A stretch of DNA of 64,000 nucleotides from Taxillus chinensis. Its lineage: Eukaryota > Streptophyta > Magnoliopsida > Santalales > Loranthaceae. The position numbers were made by a program, and so were the translations under genes. Each line of letters opens with the position of its first letter. Position 1 is the stretch's first letter. This document shows positions 34,370 through 47,763 of this stretch, one piece after another. Under the pieces are notes generated by a model. That model was not told where the DNA came from and searched no databases. It saw only the letters and a program-made list of their open reading frames with translations. Location of the stretch: contig CM042085.1 of NCBI GenBank assembly GCA_023512835.1, positions 6,486,062-6,550,061 of the forward strand, in the 5' to 3' direction.

Positions 34370-37275
34370 TCAATCGACCGAGAACATATGTTCCACCTCC
34401 AAACGTCTTGCTATAATTTCAAGTCCTGCAATTTGACCACTTTCTTCATGTATCAGCTACTTGCTTAGTTTGTCTGGAACCCTCAAAAATGGAGTAAAAT
34501 TTATATAAATCTAGGGCCTTCTTAGTATCGAATTATATAAAATTTCAGGCCAGGCGTGACACTATATATATACACTTATATCTAGAGGCTAATTGGTTGG
34601 ATGATGGCAATTAATATTCTGATCAATTGAAAAATCAAGAACCAACCTAAGTTATATCCTGCCCATTCTTTATTTGTCCCTACAGTGCAGTTGGGATGGG
34701 CCTGATATATATTAAGTTGGGAAATTCAAAATTGGATAGTGCCTGAAATAATTCATATTAACTTCTCTAAAATATAATTTTTTTTAATTTTTGGATAAAA
34801 AAACGATCTTTAAACTGTAAAATTTAGAGATTAAAAATAGAGATTGGAGAGACAATTTCTATATTTAAAGAATATTTTAATGGTTGTAATAAATGAAGAG
34901 TTAAAAAATAAATAATAAAAAATAAAAAATATAATTTTAAATAATAAAAATAGAAATGGAGAATGAAATAAAAAAATATAAACTGCGCATAATATTTAGA
35001 TTTTTTTATCTGTGTGTGAGGACATATAAGGAGTCATCATGCATCCGAGGTTTAATCTCATTCATGAGTTACTAAATCTGCATGTATTCGGGTTTATTTT
35101 CATTGTTAATATAATTTGTGATTTTTATTTTAAGAATAAAATTTTTAGTTTTATTATATTAATAATTTTTTATATTTGTGAAAATTTACCTTTTTTCTTG
35201 GTGTATTAATAAGAGACAACATATTAATATTAATAAATATTGAATATAGTATTTCAAAATTAATTTGACCCAAATTCTAACTTTCCTTGAAACATTGAAC
35301 CCATGTATGTAACCAATTAAAAATTAGTTCTATCAGTTACATATAATTCATATCCAGTAATAAATAGAGACACTACATATTAATATATGGCGCAGTTGAG
35401 GCGCTTAAGTTGTTGCGTGCAAGTTGTTCCATGGTTGTATACTTTTTAATAAAAAAAATATAAAATTTAGCTCACTCGGCAGCTGATTAATGAATATGCT
35501 GTTAAACGGTCAATAACTAAATTCTGCTCCAGTTGATTTAAATATTAAGCCATATAAAATTTAAAATTATTATAATATTAATATTGGATTTAATCTTTTA
35601 GGTAACCCGGCCCATAAGTGAAACTAGGTTTGAATCAATTTGAGTCAAACTTAAAGTTTGGTTCGAACATTTAAATCATATAACAATCTGAAAATTAGCT
35701 TTACATTCACGCTCCACCAGTTAATTAATTATTATTGAGTTAACTCACTCTTAGTTAATAAATATGAGTTTAAGTAGTGTATAATGGGACTCAGATCCTC
35801 AACATATATAAACTTATATATTAAAATTTGAAAATTAGTATGATATTAATTAGAAAAACTAATTAATAAAGATACCCATTAACACATAAAAATTGATGTA
35901 AGGCAAGCCATTACTATAAAATATGTAATAAAATACGTGATAGAATTGTCATTGTTATAGCGTGAAAGGGGTATGAGAAAATAAAGTTTTATATTAATAT
36001 TAATGTTATATATTAAAAGGGTCATTGTTGCATGAAAACACCAACAGGGTGGTTAGTATAGTCAAAAATCGGATTAGGTGATCAATCTGGGAAGAACGGG
36101 AAGGTTTCTACAGGTAGCCAAAGCCGAATCCCTCCTCAACTCGGTGGTTGTGGCCGGTCAATGCATGTCTTTAAGAAAAATGAAATGATGCGAGTACAGC
36201 TAGTCACCTATCGGCCGTGGCCATGACCTAGAGTCGTAGCCGAACAACCAAAGTTGGCCTATAATAGTGTTTTATTGACCGCTTTAGATTGTTTAAAGCT
36301 TATTTTGGAGTTGTTTGATGTTGTAGTATTTTAGAGATGGTTGCTGTTATTCGAGCCATATGGCTTGGTTAGATCCAAAGCCCTAATGCGACAGTTGATT
36401 TATTTGTTATGTGATAACTTGATTTGGGTTGATGATGATAACGGTTGGATTTTTGATATAATTTCCAGATAAGCATATATTACTTATTTTACTATTGGGA
36501 GTTGTTGATGGTAGGAGACATTTGTTGCCATCACATATTTTTTTAGGCTTGCCATTTATTTTCAATTGAGTGTTGTTGATAGTAAGTAGCATTCGATCGT
36601 TACCCCAGCATATTAGTGATGGAGAAATTAGTTGGTGTCATTGGTTGACCACATTGATATCAGGGATGGGTAGGGAACATTCCTTGCCTTGGACTCATAA
36701 TATTGATAATTTGGCATTTGTTTGTATGTTTGATATTCTAGAATACTATGCATATATTGAATATGTAATTTTAAGTCTTGGTAGAACTTTATGGTAATGT
36801 AACACTTTTTATAAATGCTAACAAGAGGTAACTATTGATATTACAATTGAACGTACCAAATACTATTCTTTTGATGTATGATGGACCTCCTTTTAGTTGT
36901 ATCATTATATTTTTATTATTGTTTCATGAACATGGGTTTGGAGTAGTTATATTTGTTATGATTATGGATTTTAATTGTTATATGTGATTAAGTTGCATTA
37001 GTTATATGTCATTGAAAATGTCTAAGGATACATTTGTTGTATGATTGTAGGCGACTGATTTGGATAGCACCAGCAGTGTGATTTATAAGTGTCACTCAAT
37101 TAAAGTGTTTTGAAATTTGTGGGAATCCTGCCATGTGAGTTTTTTTTTTAAACTGATGGTTAATAAAGAGAACAAAAAAGAGAAGGATAATGATGAAATT
37201 CAATGGATACCATTGATGGGAGGGGATTATTTCAGATCGAGAAACTAGCTACAACGGATGATGTGAGGGTAATTA
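34368..37275. other. Intergenic, no gene recognised
   Basis: AT-rich with TE-like pieces: a degenerate relative of the 5016 MITE at about 34760-35010, and a CCCGGCCCATAAG...TTGGTTCGAAC patch at 35600-35680. Imperfect repeats at 36490-36600 include GAGTTGTTGATGGTAG and GTGTTGTTGATAGTAAG. Short open frames at 36407-36592 and 36570-36797 have no domain features. Confidence 0.4.
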
Positions 37276-37956
37276 GAGCATCTCCAATGCATTAGGTAAA
37301 GGCATAGTTAAAGTTATATTTAGCTACAATTCTTCTCCAATGCATTAGTTAAATGCATAGTTAAAGCAAAAAAAAAAAGCAAAATTTGGCTTTGGCTTTT
37401 GCTTTTGCTAAACCTGTCATGTCACAAAAAAATTAAAATTCTCATGTATGCCCTCTTTCCCATCCTTCCCACCCCTCGCGTCCCCCTGTCCCCCATCGCA
37501 TGCCCCCGGTCCCCCGTCAACCCCGTCCCCCGCCCCCACTGCGTTCCCCTCCCCGTCCCCCCACCCCCACCGCGTTCCCCGTCCCCGCGTCCCCCTGCGT
37601 TCCCCTCCCCCCGGCCGCGTCCCCCGCCCCCCCTGCGTTCCCCTCCCCCCGACCGCATCATGTCCTCGTTCGGATCCAAATGTTTCGTAGATGTCCACCA
37701 GGAGGGACGACGGCTGAGCAGAAACCAAGGGGAAGGTGAGACTACAATCCAATCCCACGCGTTCGCCGTCGCACGAGAATCGCCCAATTTAGTTAGCTAG
37801 TGATTTAGAATTTGGCTTAGGGATATGTTGGGAAAATTAATTTTTAAGCAAAAAAATACATGACTACCATTAGAGTGACATTAGGTAAAGTCCTACTGTA
37901 GCAAGCTAAATATACCTTTAGTTCATTTTAGTTAGCTAGAATGATTGGAGATGCTC
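37276..37956. mobile_element. PIF/Harbinger-type MITE with GC-rich core, 681 bp
   Basis: The left end is GAGCATCTCCAATGCATTAG and the right-end complement is GAGCATCTCCAATCAT. TTA flanks both sides (37273-37275, 37957-37959). AT-rich shells match the 25769 element (AGGTAAAGGCATAG; CTACTGTAGCAAGCTAAATA versus TTACTGTAACAAACTAAATA). The core at about 37445-37640 is C-rich, built from TGCGTTCCCCTCCCCCC-like units, followed by a less repetitive CG-rich segment to about 37790. The open frames in it are proline- and arginine-rich shadows on every frame, so I do not call a gene. Confidence 0.88.
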
Positions 37957-38727
37957 TTAGTAGACGAGGATTACCTTATTATGGTAATCCCATAAATTCC
38001 ACGTGCTTTAAGAAACTAATAATTCATCATTATTAAAAAATAATTTTAATATATAATCTACTTTCTCTAGGCGATTTCAATCAAGTTCGTATAATATACC
38101 ATTCATTAATTTTGGCTCTCAAAGAAGTTGAACCCGAGGCCTTTAAAGAAGTTTTTGATTCAAGCGACAAAAGTCACAAGGCGCAACTGGCATCATTTTA
38201 GTGGGCAGCCGCACGAGAGCCCTCTACCACGGTCAACTGGAAAACTTTCTCATACAAATATTTCAGATCAGATAATAAAATAATGCGTTTTTTTTTTTTT
38301 TGGGTTAGCTGTGTTGTAGAATTATAAAAGTCGGACACATTATATACGCTGGAAGAGTATATACCGACCAGACACGTACAGGCAATTCCTATAACTTGTC
38401 TTGCTATATTAATCAATATACACTAACCTTAATTAATGATGAATTTGGTAAGAAAAATATATAACGTCAGGTCCTATCCCCATCCCCCTTTAGGCTACTT
38501 CCTATACACCCTTCTTCCTATAGAGTCTAGCTAGGAGAAGTCTCCCTCTCTCCACACCAAATTGAAGGCATCTTCCTCCACACACAAAAAAAAGAGAGTC
38601 TATATATATATATATATATTGTGCTAGTGATGAGATATTATATATATATAGGGTGGGGGTAGCATATACTTCATGTCAATCACGTCCATGCTTTCTTGAC
38701 CATCCAAGCATATTTGCATATCCACAT

Positions 38728-38732
<5 letters not shown>

Positions 38733-38799
<67 letters not shown>
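38733..38799. repeat. Compound (TA)n(GA)n microsatellite
   Basis: TA repeats to 38760 switch abruptly to GA repeats to 38799. A second short TA tract lies at about 38602-38620. Confidence 0.95.
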
Positions 38800-38802
<3 letters not shown>

Positions 38803-40587
38803 TGTGCAGGAAAAAATTGCGTAGAAGGCGTCAACGAAGATGAAATTTGATGACTTTTTTTAAAATATGATAAATATTAATTTATAATCATTTTAATCAA
38901 TATAATTTATGATATGATAAAAACTAAATATTAGAATAACCGAGCGGAATGACTAGCTTTTCAGGGCATTCTTCCAAGATTTAATATCAATTAGTATATT
39001 TAGTTTTCCTTTATACTTTTACTACTATTAAATTTTAATTAAAATATTTTAAATTAGAAAATTTGAAATGTAGAATGTAAGAAATTGACGGCCTAAATAT
39101 GGTTTGGTATGCCATATGATTACTAGGGCTTCAGCTATTTATATAAATGTAATCTAATGTTTATTCCGAATATAAGTGACATTAAATCCAATAATTATTT
39201 AAACTTACTAAATTTTATTAGTTTTAAAAGAATCAATACTACATACAACTCAAGTTCAATAATTTTTAAATAACTTTGACAACGTGATATCATATCAATT
39301 CATAAAAACAAAAAAAAAATCATAAACATCAAATTAGCTACAATTCTGCCCATATTACCTGTAAAAGTTAAATCCAATTATTGTACATTATCTCAACTTA
39401 TTAACTAGTACATATCTTTAAAAAAAACATTAAAAACAAAGAAAGAATATAATTTTCAACGAGTCAGAAGGTGATGAATAGAAATTTGACCCCTATTTTG
39501 TAGGAAGTGCATGATGATGACACGCAGTATCCCATTTCCATTGAATGCGCCTGCATTATTATAAGTAAAAACAATCCCGTCGAATTTGCATTTCCTTTTT
39601 AAAAATAATATTAAACAAATACATACATACAAGTACAATTCAACACCATTTACGAATTGTTCAAAAAGGCTTACTGGCAAATAGGCAGAGATCAGATAGT
39701 AGCATTCTTTATATACCACCTCTCTAGATTTGTCGCTTTCTCTTCGCCGATGCCTCCCAACATGCTACCCTACTCAAATGACGTGCTTCCATACTCACTT
39801 TCTTTGCAATTCCACAGTTCAATGCTCTAAACTTTTCGAGCCCATGTAAGATTTTGCTTTTCCCTTGCTTGGCTCATATTAAACCGATGGATTCATCCAT
39901 TTATAATAAAACGGGTGTCAACCAAAACGTACGATTTTATCCATGATATTAGTTTTCTCCAATCCCTTAACCTCACAAAAAAATAATTAATTTGGCTCTA
40001 CCTCGAGTAGAACATGTTTTTTATTGTATTGTTTTCTAGAAAGATGAAATCATGATGAGAAATTTAACCATGAAAGCCCTTGATTGGTTTATGATAATAA
40101 AAAAGTCTATTATTAACCAAGAAACGTTTTAGACCCACATATCTAATATAGTTTTTTAAAAAATAGGATTAGCTTAGATAAACTTAAGGTACCTGCAGGT
40201 AACTGAATTGATAAGTTGTACAATGGTAGAGCCGAATGTAATAGTAGGTGTGTCCATTTGAAATTCCCCGGAAGCACTTATATGTGGGATGCCATTTAAG
40301 AAAACAAATAAACAAACAATATTTTTTTATATAAACTTAAGCGTCAAAAAATAGGAAGCTTTTCTTGTTCTTGTTCAGAACAACAATTATGATATTACAA
40401 ATCAAGAAGTTAAAATAAGGGCGTTAATTTTAGCTTTAAAAAATCATATATTCTTTTAGATAAGTTGAAGTCAATTATTGTCGGGAAATCTCTTCCTAGA
40501 AATACACGATAAATTAAAGTGAAAAAGTAATAAAATATATATGTCATTAAATAATATGCTTACTTAAAATATATATGTGTGTGTGTT

Positions 40588-40742
40588 GGGATAATTTGTC
40601 TTTCATTTCCAAAAAAAGAAAAGAAAAAGTCAAGACGATTAATAAGAATAAAGTATGCCTTAGTGTCATAATATATTTTAAAGTTGTGTAAATTGATGTT
40701 AATTTTAACCAGTGTTATAGGAGTTATAATTTTATTCTAAAA
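40588..40742 (+). mobile_element. TRIM-like solo LTR fragment
   Basis: It starts TGTTGGGATAATTTGTC, contains GTCATAATATATTTTAAAGTTGTG in two parts comparable to the LTRs at 24 kb, and ends near TTTATTCTAA. It resembles a single degenerate LTR of that family. No flanking duplication is visible. Confidence 0.4.
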
Positions 40743-41071
40743 AAATCATATGTTCTTTTAAATATGTTTGAATTCTCAAAATGCATTTTAAAGTTTTAGT
40801 ACTTAATATAGTGACATGTAGACGAACCTAAGCCTTGACCGGTGTGATCTCATATTATTATTATTTCTGTTAAAGTTTTTCTGCAATAATGCCTGGACAC
40901 GGGAGGAAAAATGTACATTCATTAAAGAATGAATAATAACAGTAAGTGTGCGTTATACCCATCACACCTTTATATATAGTCTTCTTCCCACCATATTAGA
41001 GATAAAAGATTAATATTACAGTTCCCAAGCGACAGAACAAGAAAAACGGCGTTCACTCATGCTTCTTTGTT

Positions 41072-41491
41072 TTGTTTTTGTTTGCTTGTTTGTTTTGTTT
41101 TTCTCAGCAAGGAGAGGAGGAATCAGTGTCTCTCATTTGTTTGGGACTTGGGAGGGAAGGTTTGGAAGGATGCATAGAAAGATATCTTTATTTCGTGGGC
41201 CTGCAATTTACAGAAATTCCCTTTGAATGTTTGAAAATCGTATATATCTTCTCGATGGACCGTCAAATCTTGCTAGTGCCGCAAGTGTCCTTTTTCGTTT
41301 GCTTCGAATGTTGTATGGGCTTGTTAACGCGTGCATTCTTTTACCTTGTAATCCTCCTTCGTTTGTCTGAAACATTTGTAACTTTCGTCATACTCTGCCA
41401 ATTATCGGCCACACCTAGTTATATAAAACGGCCCAAATTAACATATTGGACCGACCCCAATCAGGGCCTCAACAATGTAAGTATAAAATAA
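41072..41491 (+). other. Unassigned 139-codon open frame with upstream TATA-like box
   Basis: The frame starts at 41072 and stays open to 41491. The predicted product is rich in Leu, Phe and Cys with two hydrophobic stretches (about residues 1-12 and 85-110) and no domain I recognise. TTTATATATAG lies at 40970-40980, about 95 bases upstream, in a reasonable promoter position. An AG-rich GCAAGGAGAGGAGG follows early in the frame and could be a splice site, so the frame may belong to an untranslated leader. Most likely a non-coding transcript or chance frame. Confidence 0.15.
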
Positions 41492-41975
41492 AATATCGAT
41501 CCACGTTTGTACTTGATTTTAAAAAGAATATGACATGTTTAGGTATATTTGATTGAGATATTTTAGATTTTTATTTTTAAGAACGGAAAATAAAAAATAA
41601 AAAATAATTATTAAAAATATTTTGTATTCACAAAATGTTATATATAAACCTTTATCAAAATAACTATATAATGAAAATAGAAATTAATTTATCAAATATG
41701 ACATAAATATCTCTATATGTAATTCATTCTATATTGTCATGTTAAACTTTTGTTCATCTTTTTTCCTATTAAAATTAAAATTCTAATAATGTTTTATTGG
41801 GAGACCCATGCGAGTTCCGTACGTCATGCAATTTAAATACGCACGTGCGATGTAGCCTTCAATTTTATTTATTTATTTATTTATTTATTTATTCATTCAT
41901 ACATCGGCGGTCCAAATCTGCAGTTCTCTCTATTGCGTGTCATTTCACATTTCCCATGTAATGGAACACAAATTT

Positions 41976-44956
41976 TCAATTCGCATAATGGACCACAATC
42001 GGACTTTTAACGGCTCCCGTGCCCGCCAGGGGAACCCATCGCAGGAACCCCTCCGCCAACTGCACGTCACTACTGTTGCCGTGTCCCGCTGCTGCTGCTG
42101 CCCTCTCCCGCGTAACCGTAACCGCGAACGTTCTCTTCTGCCCTACCCTCCGAAATTTCAGCACCGAAGGCCGCACCCACACGCCGAACCCCTCCACTCC
42201 ACTCACACTTCCAACGTAAGTGACCCTGTTAGCCTGCCCCACATTCGTCACCGTCCTCGTGTACCTCACGCGCCTCTCCCGCCCAAGCGCCACCGAGAAC
42301 GACGGCAGGTTCAGCTCTCCTCCGGGAACGGCCCTCACCGTCGAACAGCTCACCTTTCCCCCCCACACGACGCCAACCTCCGCGTCGCCGTACCCTAGCC
42401 CGCACACGTATCCCAGGTAGTCGTTGGGTGCCACGTCGTACACGAGCCCCGGGTCACGCGCGCCTTCTGGGTTCACGTGGCCGCTACCCATCGCCAGCAC
42501 GCTCGCCGGATTCAGCGCCTCGTCGGGGATGGGTTTGTACTCCCGGGTGACCTGTTCGGCTGACGTCATAATCGCCGATTTGATGGCCGCAGGCGACCAG
42601 CCGGCGTTGAGGCTCTTGATCAGCGCCGCCACGCCGCCGAGATGCGGGCACGACTCGGACGTGCCCGCCGTCATTCGGAATGCGGTGTCCGAATCCACGT
42701 CATCCTCGGTCCCGAACGGCCACGCGGCCAAGATGTTGACTCCGGGTCCTATGATGTCGGGCTTGAGAACCTGTTGATTCCTCGGACTGGGTCCCCTGGA
42801 GGAAAAAAAGGCGACAGCGGGTGCATCAGGTGCGCCTAAAACAGTTCCTTTGTACACAATCGAGGCTGTCGGTTGCGGCGTTGAATTTAGGTAACCCCTG
42901 ACCACGGATCCAGCCTCGTACCCCGCGTGCATGAAGGGAATATCTTCGTAGGACTGCGCTAAGGTGGTCTCGCCGGCGAGCTGGGAGTTGACGACGAGAG
43001 TCGCCGCCCCTCCCGCTCGTTCCACCTCGTACGCTTTCGTCCCCATCTGCACCCGCCCTCCTTGGTCGCACAAGACAACCATTCCCCTCACGTTGATTCC
43101 TTCCAGTGATCCGGAGGCGCAGAACCTGGTTTCGGCTAATGCGCCGCCGACGGAGCCGGGGTAGATCAGCGGCGTTGGAGGTAAGCTCTCGTTGCGTCGA
43201 TTGAGAGACTCGCCGTCGATTGTTTCGGAGTTTCCGAGAGTAGCCGTGGCTCTTATATTCCTGTCCACGGTGCTTGCTCCGACGGTGAGGGCCCAAGGGA
43301 AGTCGTTGACCACGGTCCCAAGAAGCGGGCCGGAATTTCCGGCAGATAGGCTGACGAAAATACCTTTCTGCGTGGCGCGAAACGACCCCACGGCGATAAC
43401 GTCTTCGTATAAGGGAATGCCGGTGTCGCCGCCAATGGAGACGGAGAGAACATCGACGCCGTCCTCGATGGCCGTGTCGAAGCCTTTCAACACGTCGCTA
43501 TCCTGGCATTGAGTCCGGTTGCAAACCTGGTTGTGGTAATGAGCGCCCAACTTAACCGAGTGGAATAGAATTTGATTACTTTAATTTATAAGCCTTTGCC
43601 ACAACTTAACTTCGGTTTTAAAGATGAAGTTATGAATTAAATTTGTGGTATGCAATTACATTTTTTTTATTAAGTACAACGTTACATGTTGCCGTAACTT
43701 AATTTAATAAATAATATACTTATTCTTCATCATTTATTTATCTTACTAAAATATTTTACATCTTATTATTTATTTCCACCTTATTCTTTTAAGTAATAAA
43801 TTTTATTTTATTTTTCCCTACCAACTAATTAAAAGTTGTATGTGTAAAAGTTTATATTAAGAAATTATAAAAAAAATATTTAAAAATAAACGATACTTAC
43901 TATTTATTTTCTATTCGTATATCACGTTTTAATGAATCATATTTTATTTTTATAAATTTATAAATTTATTTTTTAAAATTATAAAAAAAATATTCATTAT
44001 ATCAAAACCTGATGTAATGCTCTCATACGCAGCACATCAGCTGATTATTTTATTTATTTATGATATTCATTTATTTATTTTTAATATGATAATTTTAAAA
44101 TAAGAATAAGATATAACCACCTAAAATATATATTAATTACAAGTTTGCTATAAATTCAATGATCGCGTGCGAATACAATTTTTATTTAGGGGCCGGATAC
44201 CTGATACATGGCGAGGTACGCCAAAGGCGCCATGCCGGAGGCGGTGCCGTAGGCGTGTCCCCTCTGATGAGCACCGGGCACAAAATTGCCGGCAGCTATG
44301 CTCGCAACATGGGTCCCGTGCCCCTGGAGGTCCATCGGTTCGTCGCTCCCGTCAACGAGGTTTCTTGCGCCAATGATCTTCCCGTTACATCCCTGCCGGA
44401 AATCGCAACTCCCTTTCCACCTTGCCGGTTTTGCGACAGGCATGCCGCGGTCGCTGAAGGAAAGGTGCGACGGGTATATTCCTGTGTCCAACACTCCTAT
44501 TATGGTACCGCTGCCGAGGTTCGAGTTCTCCCAAATCGTTGTGTTGGGGTACAATCCTAGGAACCCGGGGGTGCGAGTTGTCTGCAGCCGCAGTGTTCTC
44601 TGGCGGTGGGCACCCACGAAGCCCTCCTTCGCTGCCATGGCCTTCACTTCCGCCGCCGTCAATTTGGCCGCGAATCCACTTATGACGGATCGGTAGGAAT
44701 GGACCAGGCGCGGGTGGGGGCGGTTGGGGGTGCCCACATTTGTGGTGGTGTAGGTGGGCAAGAAAAACGTGTACCGCCTGTTTAGTTCTTCCCATGTTGG
44801 AGGAGTTGCTCTGCCAATATTGGCGGCGGGATCGACATGAACGATGTACGTGTGCAAGCTGTCCGAGTCTGCGTTGTCCTCTGGAGAGACCAGGGCTGTT
44901 GTTGCCGAGTAGAAGGTGACCAATACTAACACAAACAGATGTCCTCCTGGAGACAT
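41976..44956 (-). CDS. Secreted subtilisin-like serine protease (subtilase, S8), 2 exons, 768 aa
   Basis: Exons on the minus strand are 44201-44956 (252 codons) and 41976-43526 (516 codons plus stop). The 674-bp AT-rich intron is phase 0 with CAG|GTATCC and AACCAG|GTTTGC borders. In order: signal peptide (about 1-24), I9 propeptide with HTYIVHVDP (35-43), catalytic domain with Asp157 (GVLDTG), His213 (GHGTH), Asn316 (SAGNSGP) and Ser542, an inserted PA-type region (about 360-470), and a C-terminal fibronectin-III-like domain with YTRTVTNVG (673-681) ending near 768. This is the normal plant SBT architecture and length. The enzyme should be secreted to the cell wall. The residue after the nucleophile, normally Met in GTSMSCPH, is Glu (GTSESCPH), and the residue before GTS is Ala. 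Coding sequence is far more GC-rich than its surroundings. Many plant SBT genes lack introns, so this one is notable. The exact subfamily is not determined. Confidence 0.92.
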
Positions 44957-45020
44957 GCTATTTATTATATAGGTGGGTTGTACTGGGATTATTCGTTAAA
45001 CATTAAAAACATAACGCCAT

Positions 45021-45032
45021 TTATATTATATA
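45021..45032 (-). promoter_or_regulatory. Candidate TATA box of the subtilase gene
   Basis: Read on the minus strand it is TATAATATAA within CTATATAATATAAATGG, 65 bases before the ATG, which would allow a short leader. A second TATATAATAAA at 44961-44971 is only 5-15 bases from the ATG, too close for a TATA box serving this start. Confidence 0.45.
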
Positions 45033-45438
45033 GATTTAATCAAAGATGCCGTTAGGTGAACAAGTTGCAATGATGGAAACCATTGATAAATAAAAAAGCA
45101 ACGGATTAGTGGTGTAGTGAAAATTTCAAATTGTTATACATTACATCTCCTTTGCCCCTCGTTCTTGTACGTCTTGTCTTCTCGTGGGTGCAATCACTGC
45201 AATGTGTTGAATTTCAAGTACCCACGAGGAATATATATCCATGGAAAAAGTTGTTTTTTTAATCCCAATATAAATTTGAAATTACCCGAAAATTTATTTT
45301 GTACCCAAGTCAGCGAAAGATTAAACTGAATAGTCAACCAAAATAGATGAACGCTACGAAGGGCATGATCTGTATAGCATGCCGGTCCAGATTGCATATA
45401 ATAAATTATTAATCTATTTTATTTCATGTATATAATTT

Positions 45439-45773
45439 GAGCAATCCCAAGAGAGTTTTTTTATTTTTACTTTAACAATATTTTTACTTATTCATAATTT
45501 CAACTCCAACAATTATTTTTATTCTATCTCTATCTTAATTAAAATAATAATAATATTATTTTATTTTAACTTTTTAAATCTTTATTTACTAATAGATGTG
45601 AAGAGAATGAAAAGAGATGAAAAATAATAAACATTATAATATTAAATGAATAATCACTTTATTACTCTTCACAGATAAATATTAAACTTTTTATTCTTTG
45701 TAGAGGATAAAAAATTAATATAATATTATTTGACTATCTATTTATAAATAATAGAAGTTTCTTGGAGTTACTC
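45439..45773. mobile_element. GAGC-terminus MITE, 335 bp
   Basis: It begins GAGCAATCCCAAGAGAG and ends CTTGGAGTTACTC, followed by TAA. The complement of the right end is GAGTAACTCCAAG. Interior motifs (GAATAATCACTTTATTACTCTTCAC split around 45650-45672) match the elements at 29052 and 57948. The left flank is TTT, so the duplication is imperfect. Confidence 0.6.
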
Positions 45774-47763
45774 TAATGCATTTTTTTAGGATAATTATGG
45801 ATCGAATCAATCTTAGTAAAATAGTTGCTTCAATTTTGGGAACTTTACTATGGAAACTGATGATCTTTTACAAAAGAGATTAATCGGAGAAAGTCGGTCA
45901 CACTGTTAAGGGTTCGAGATAGTTTAACCATAGTTAAATAAAATTCAATATAAATTATTATTTATAATATCTCATGATTTATATTCAAATTTTAGAATAA
46001 AAAATTGATCACGTATTTTATTTTATGTAATATGATTTTATTTATATATGTATATAAAGAGATGAGTTATTTAATACAACTAACAACTAACAAAATAGAA
46101 TTTTATTTTCAAAAACAGATTTGATCAATAAAATATGGTCCATATACATGCTTTTCAAAAAAGTAATACTTTATTTAAATTCTGATTTAAATAAAATAAA
46201 TATTTTTCATATATTTTTTATTTTAGATTTAAATAAAGTTATTTTTAAAATATATTTTTATTTTCTTTTCTGAAATCTAAATTTAAGTTTTGTATGGAAT
46301 TCAAATTATTTTTTCCATTATTTTCTTTCCTTTTTTTTTTCTCAACATTACTACTTGAATCTCACCGCATTCTCTCTCTCTCTTTTTTTTCTCAATATTC
46401 TATTTAAAAAAACAGTTCTTTTAAAATACATATTCTCTTAAAATTTATTTTATAAAATTAAAATTCATACTCACACTCAAATATAGTAAAAACTTATATC
46501 GGAAACATAGTATACCAAATATCTCTTAACCTTAACTATTTGATTTTGTTTTCAATTGTTCTAGGACGCATGGTCTTAGCATTAGAAATTAGTTTGTACA
46601 AGTTAACATTGAAGTAAAGAAGAAGAAAAATCTAAAAAAAAAAATAGTGTTTGATTAAATGATATTATTTTTAAAAATAGAATTATTTTTTAAAATTAAT
46701 ATATGTGATAAATTTTAAATTATTTATGAGTAATTTAAATTTATTTAAAATATTAATTTTTAAAATTAATTTTATCTTAAAAAAACATAGACCACTCAAG
46801 CCTAACCTGCGAGAGGTTCACGTATCCTTTCAAGTTCTATCACGCCCAATACACGATCTGTGCGTACACCAGAGCACCCACAGTAGTGTGTGACAAATGC
46901 ACGATTGCGCGTGGATCCTTCAAAAATGGGAATAAAGGGGTGCACAATTGTGCCCCCATAAAGCACACTCAAGTAATGATTCCAGATTTTAAATTGTAAA
47001 ATTTATAGAGTTCAAAATAAATAGGATTTAAATGAGGATTAAAATTTAATTCTAAATTTTACAAGAGTCCATTGACAAATTTGAATTCAATTCATCGGTT
47101 TGTTTTTGAATTCAAATTGAATTCAGTTATAGGGTCAATTTTTTATAGGACCCATTTTATTACCGTTCCTACCTTGTTTTTTTTTTTTTATAACACTTTA
47201 TCATTATCAATATAATATATTTTTATAATGATATGGGATTAATGTACCCTAATGTCATTCCATATTCGGTCTTTTCAATATATATAAAGAGTTAATTAGT
47301 ATGAGTAGGCATTTTAATTTTAATGTAACTTTAAATTTTGATGATTTTTTTATAAAATATAATTATTTATTAAAATAATAATAATACAAAATGTCATCGA
47401 AACTAACAATTAGCATCGGCATCACACGTATTTGATTTTCCAGTTTATATAAACCATACACAAAACGCGTCAGGCACGACTACTATTGCGTGTGCGCGTG
47501 GCCAGTCTTTCTGACGTAAAGGCATAAACCAATTATACATAGTATTTATTAAAGTCAATCAGCCGTTTCTTTTTGTTTTCAACGGTTTTCAAAAATCATG
47601 CACCACCTTTCATTATATAGATTAAAGGTCAACCGCGCACATAACTCAATAATGTGAGCGTTATCTTCACCCCAGTCAACCCTCTCACTGTTTTTCCACT
47701 ATACTTAATATATATATATACATATATTACTAAGTATTAATTTAAATTATTAGATGTTATGAT
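45774..47763. other. Intergenic, no gene recognised
   Basis: AT-rich. At 46800-46960 a patch of balanced composition includes a small palindrome GGTGCACAATTGTGCCCC. No coding or RNA gene is seen. Confidence 0.4.

Larger units (their letters stand above)
37960..40970. other. Intergenic, no gene recognised
   Basis: AT-rich sequence. An open frame at 39456-39719 (minus) has no recognised domain. A microsatellite at 38733-38799 and an LTR-like fragment at 40588 are listed separately. Confidence 0.4.

Noticed and set aside
37399..37800. Several overlapping proline- or arginine-rich open frames of 79-133 codons
   Set aside because: They exist in nearly all frames because the CG-rich MITE core lacks stop codons; there are no domains and the frames are bounded by transposon ends.
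42019..43512. Open frames on the plus strand opposite the subtilase exon 2
   Set aside because: Antisense shadows of a GC-rich coding exon; all domain evidence lies on the minus strand.
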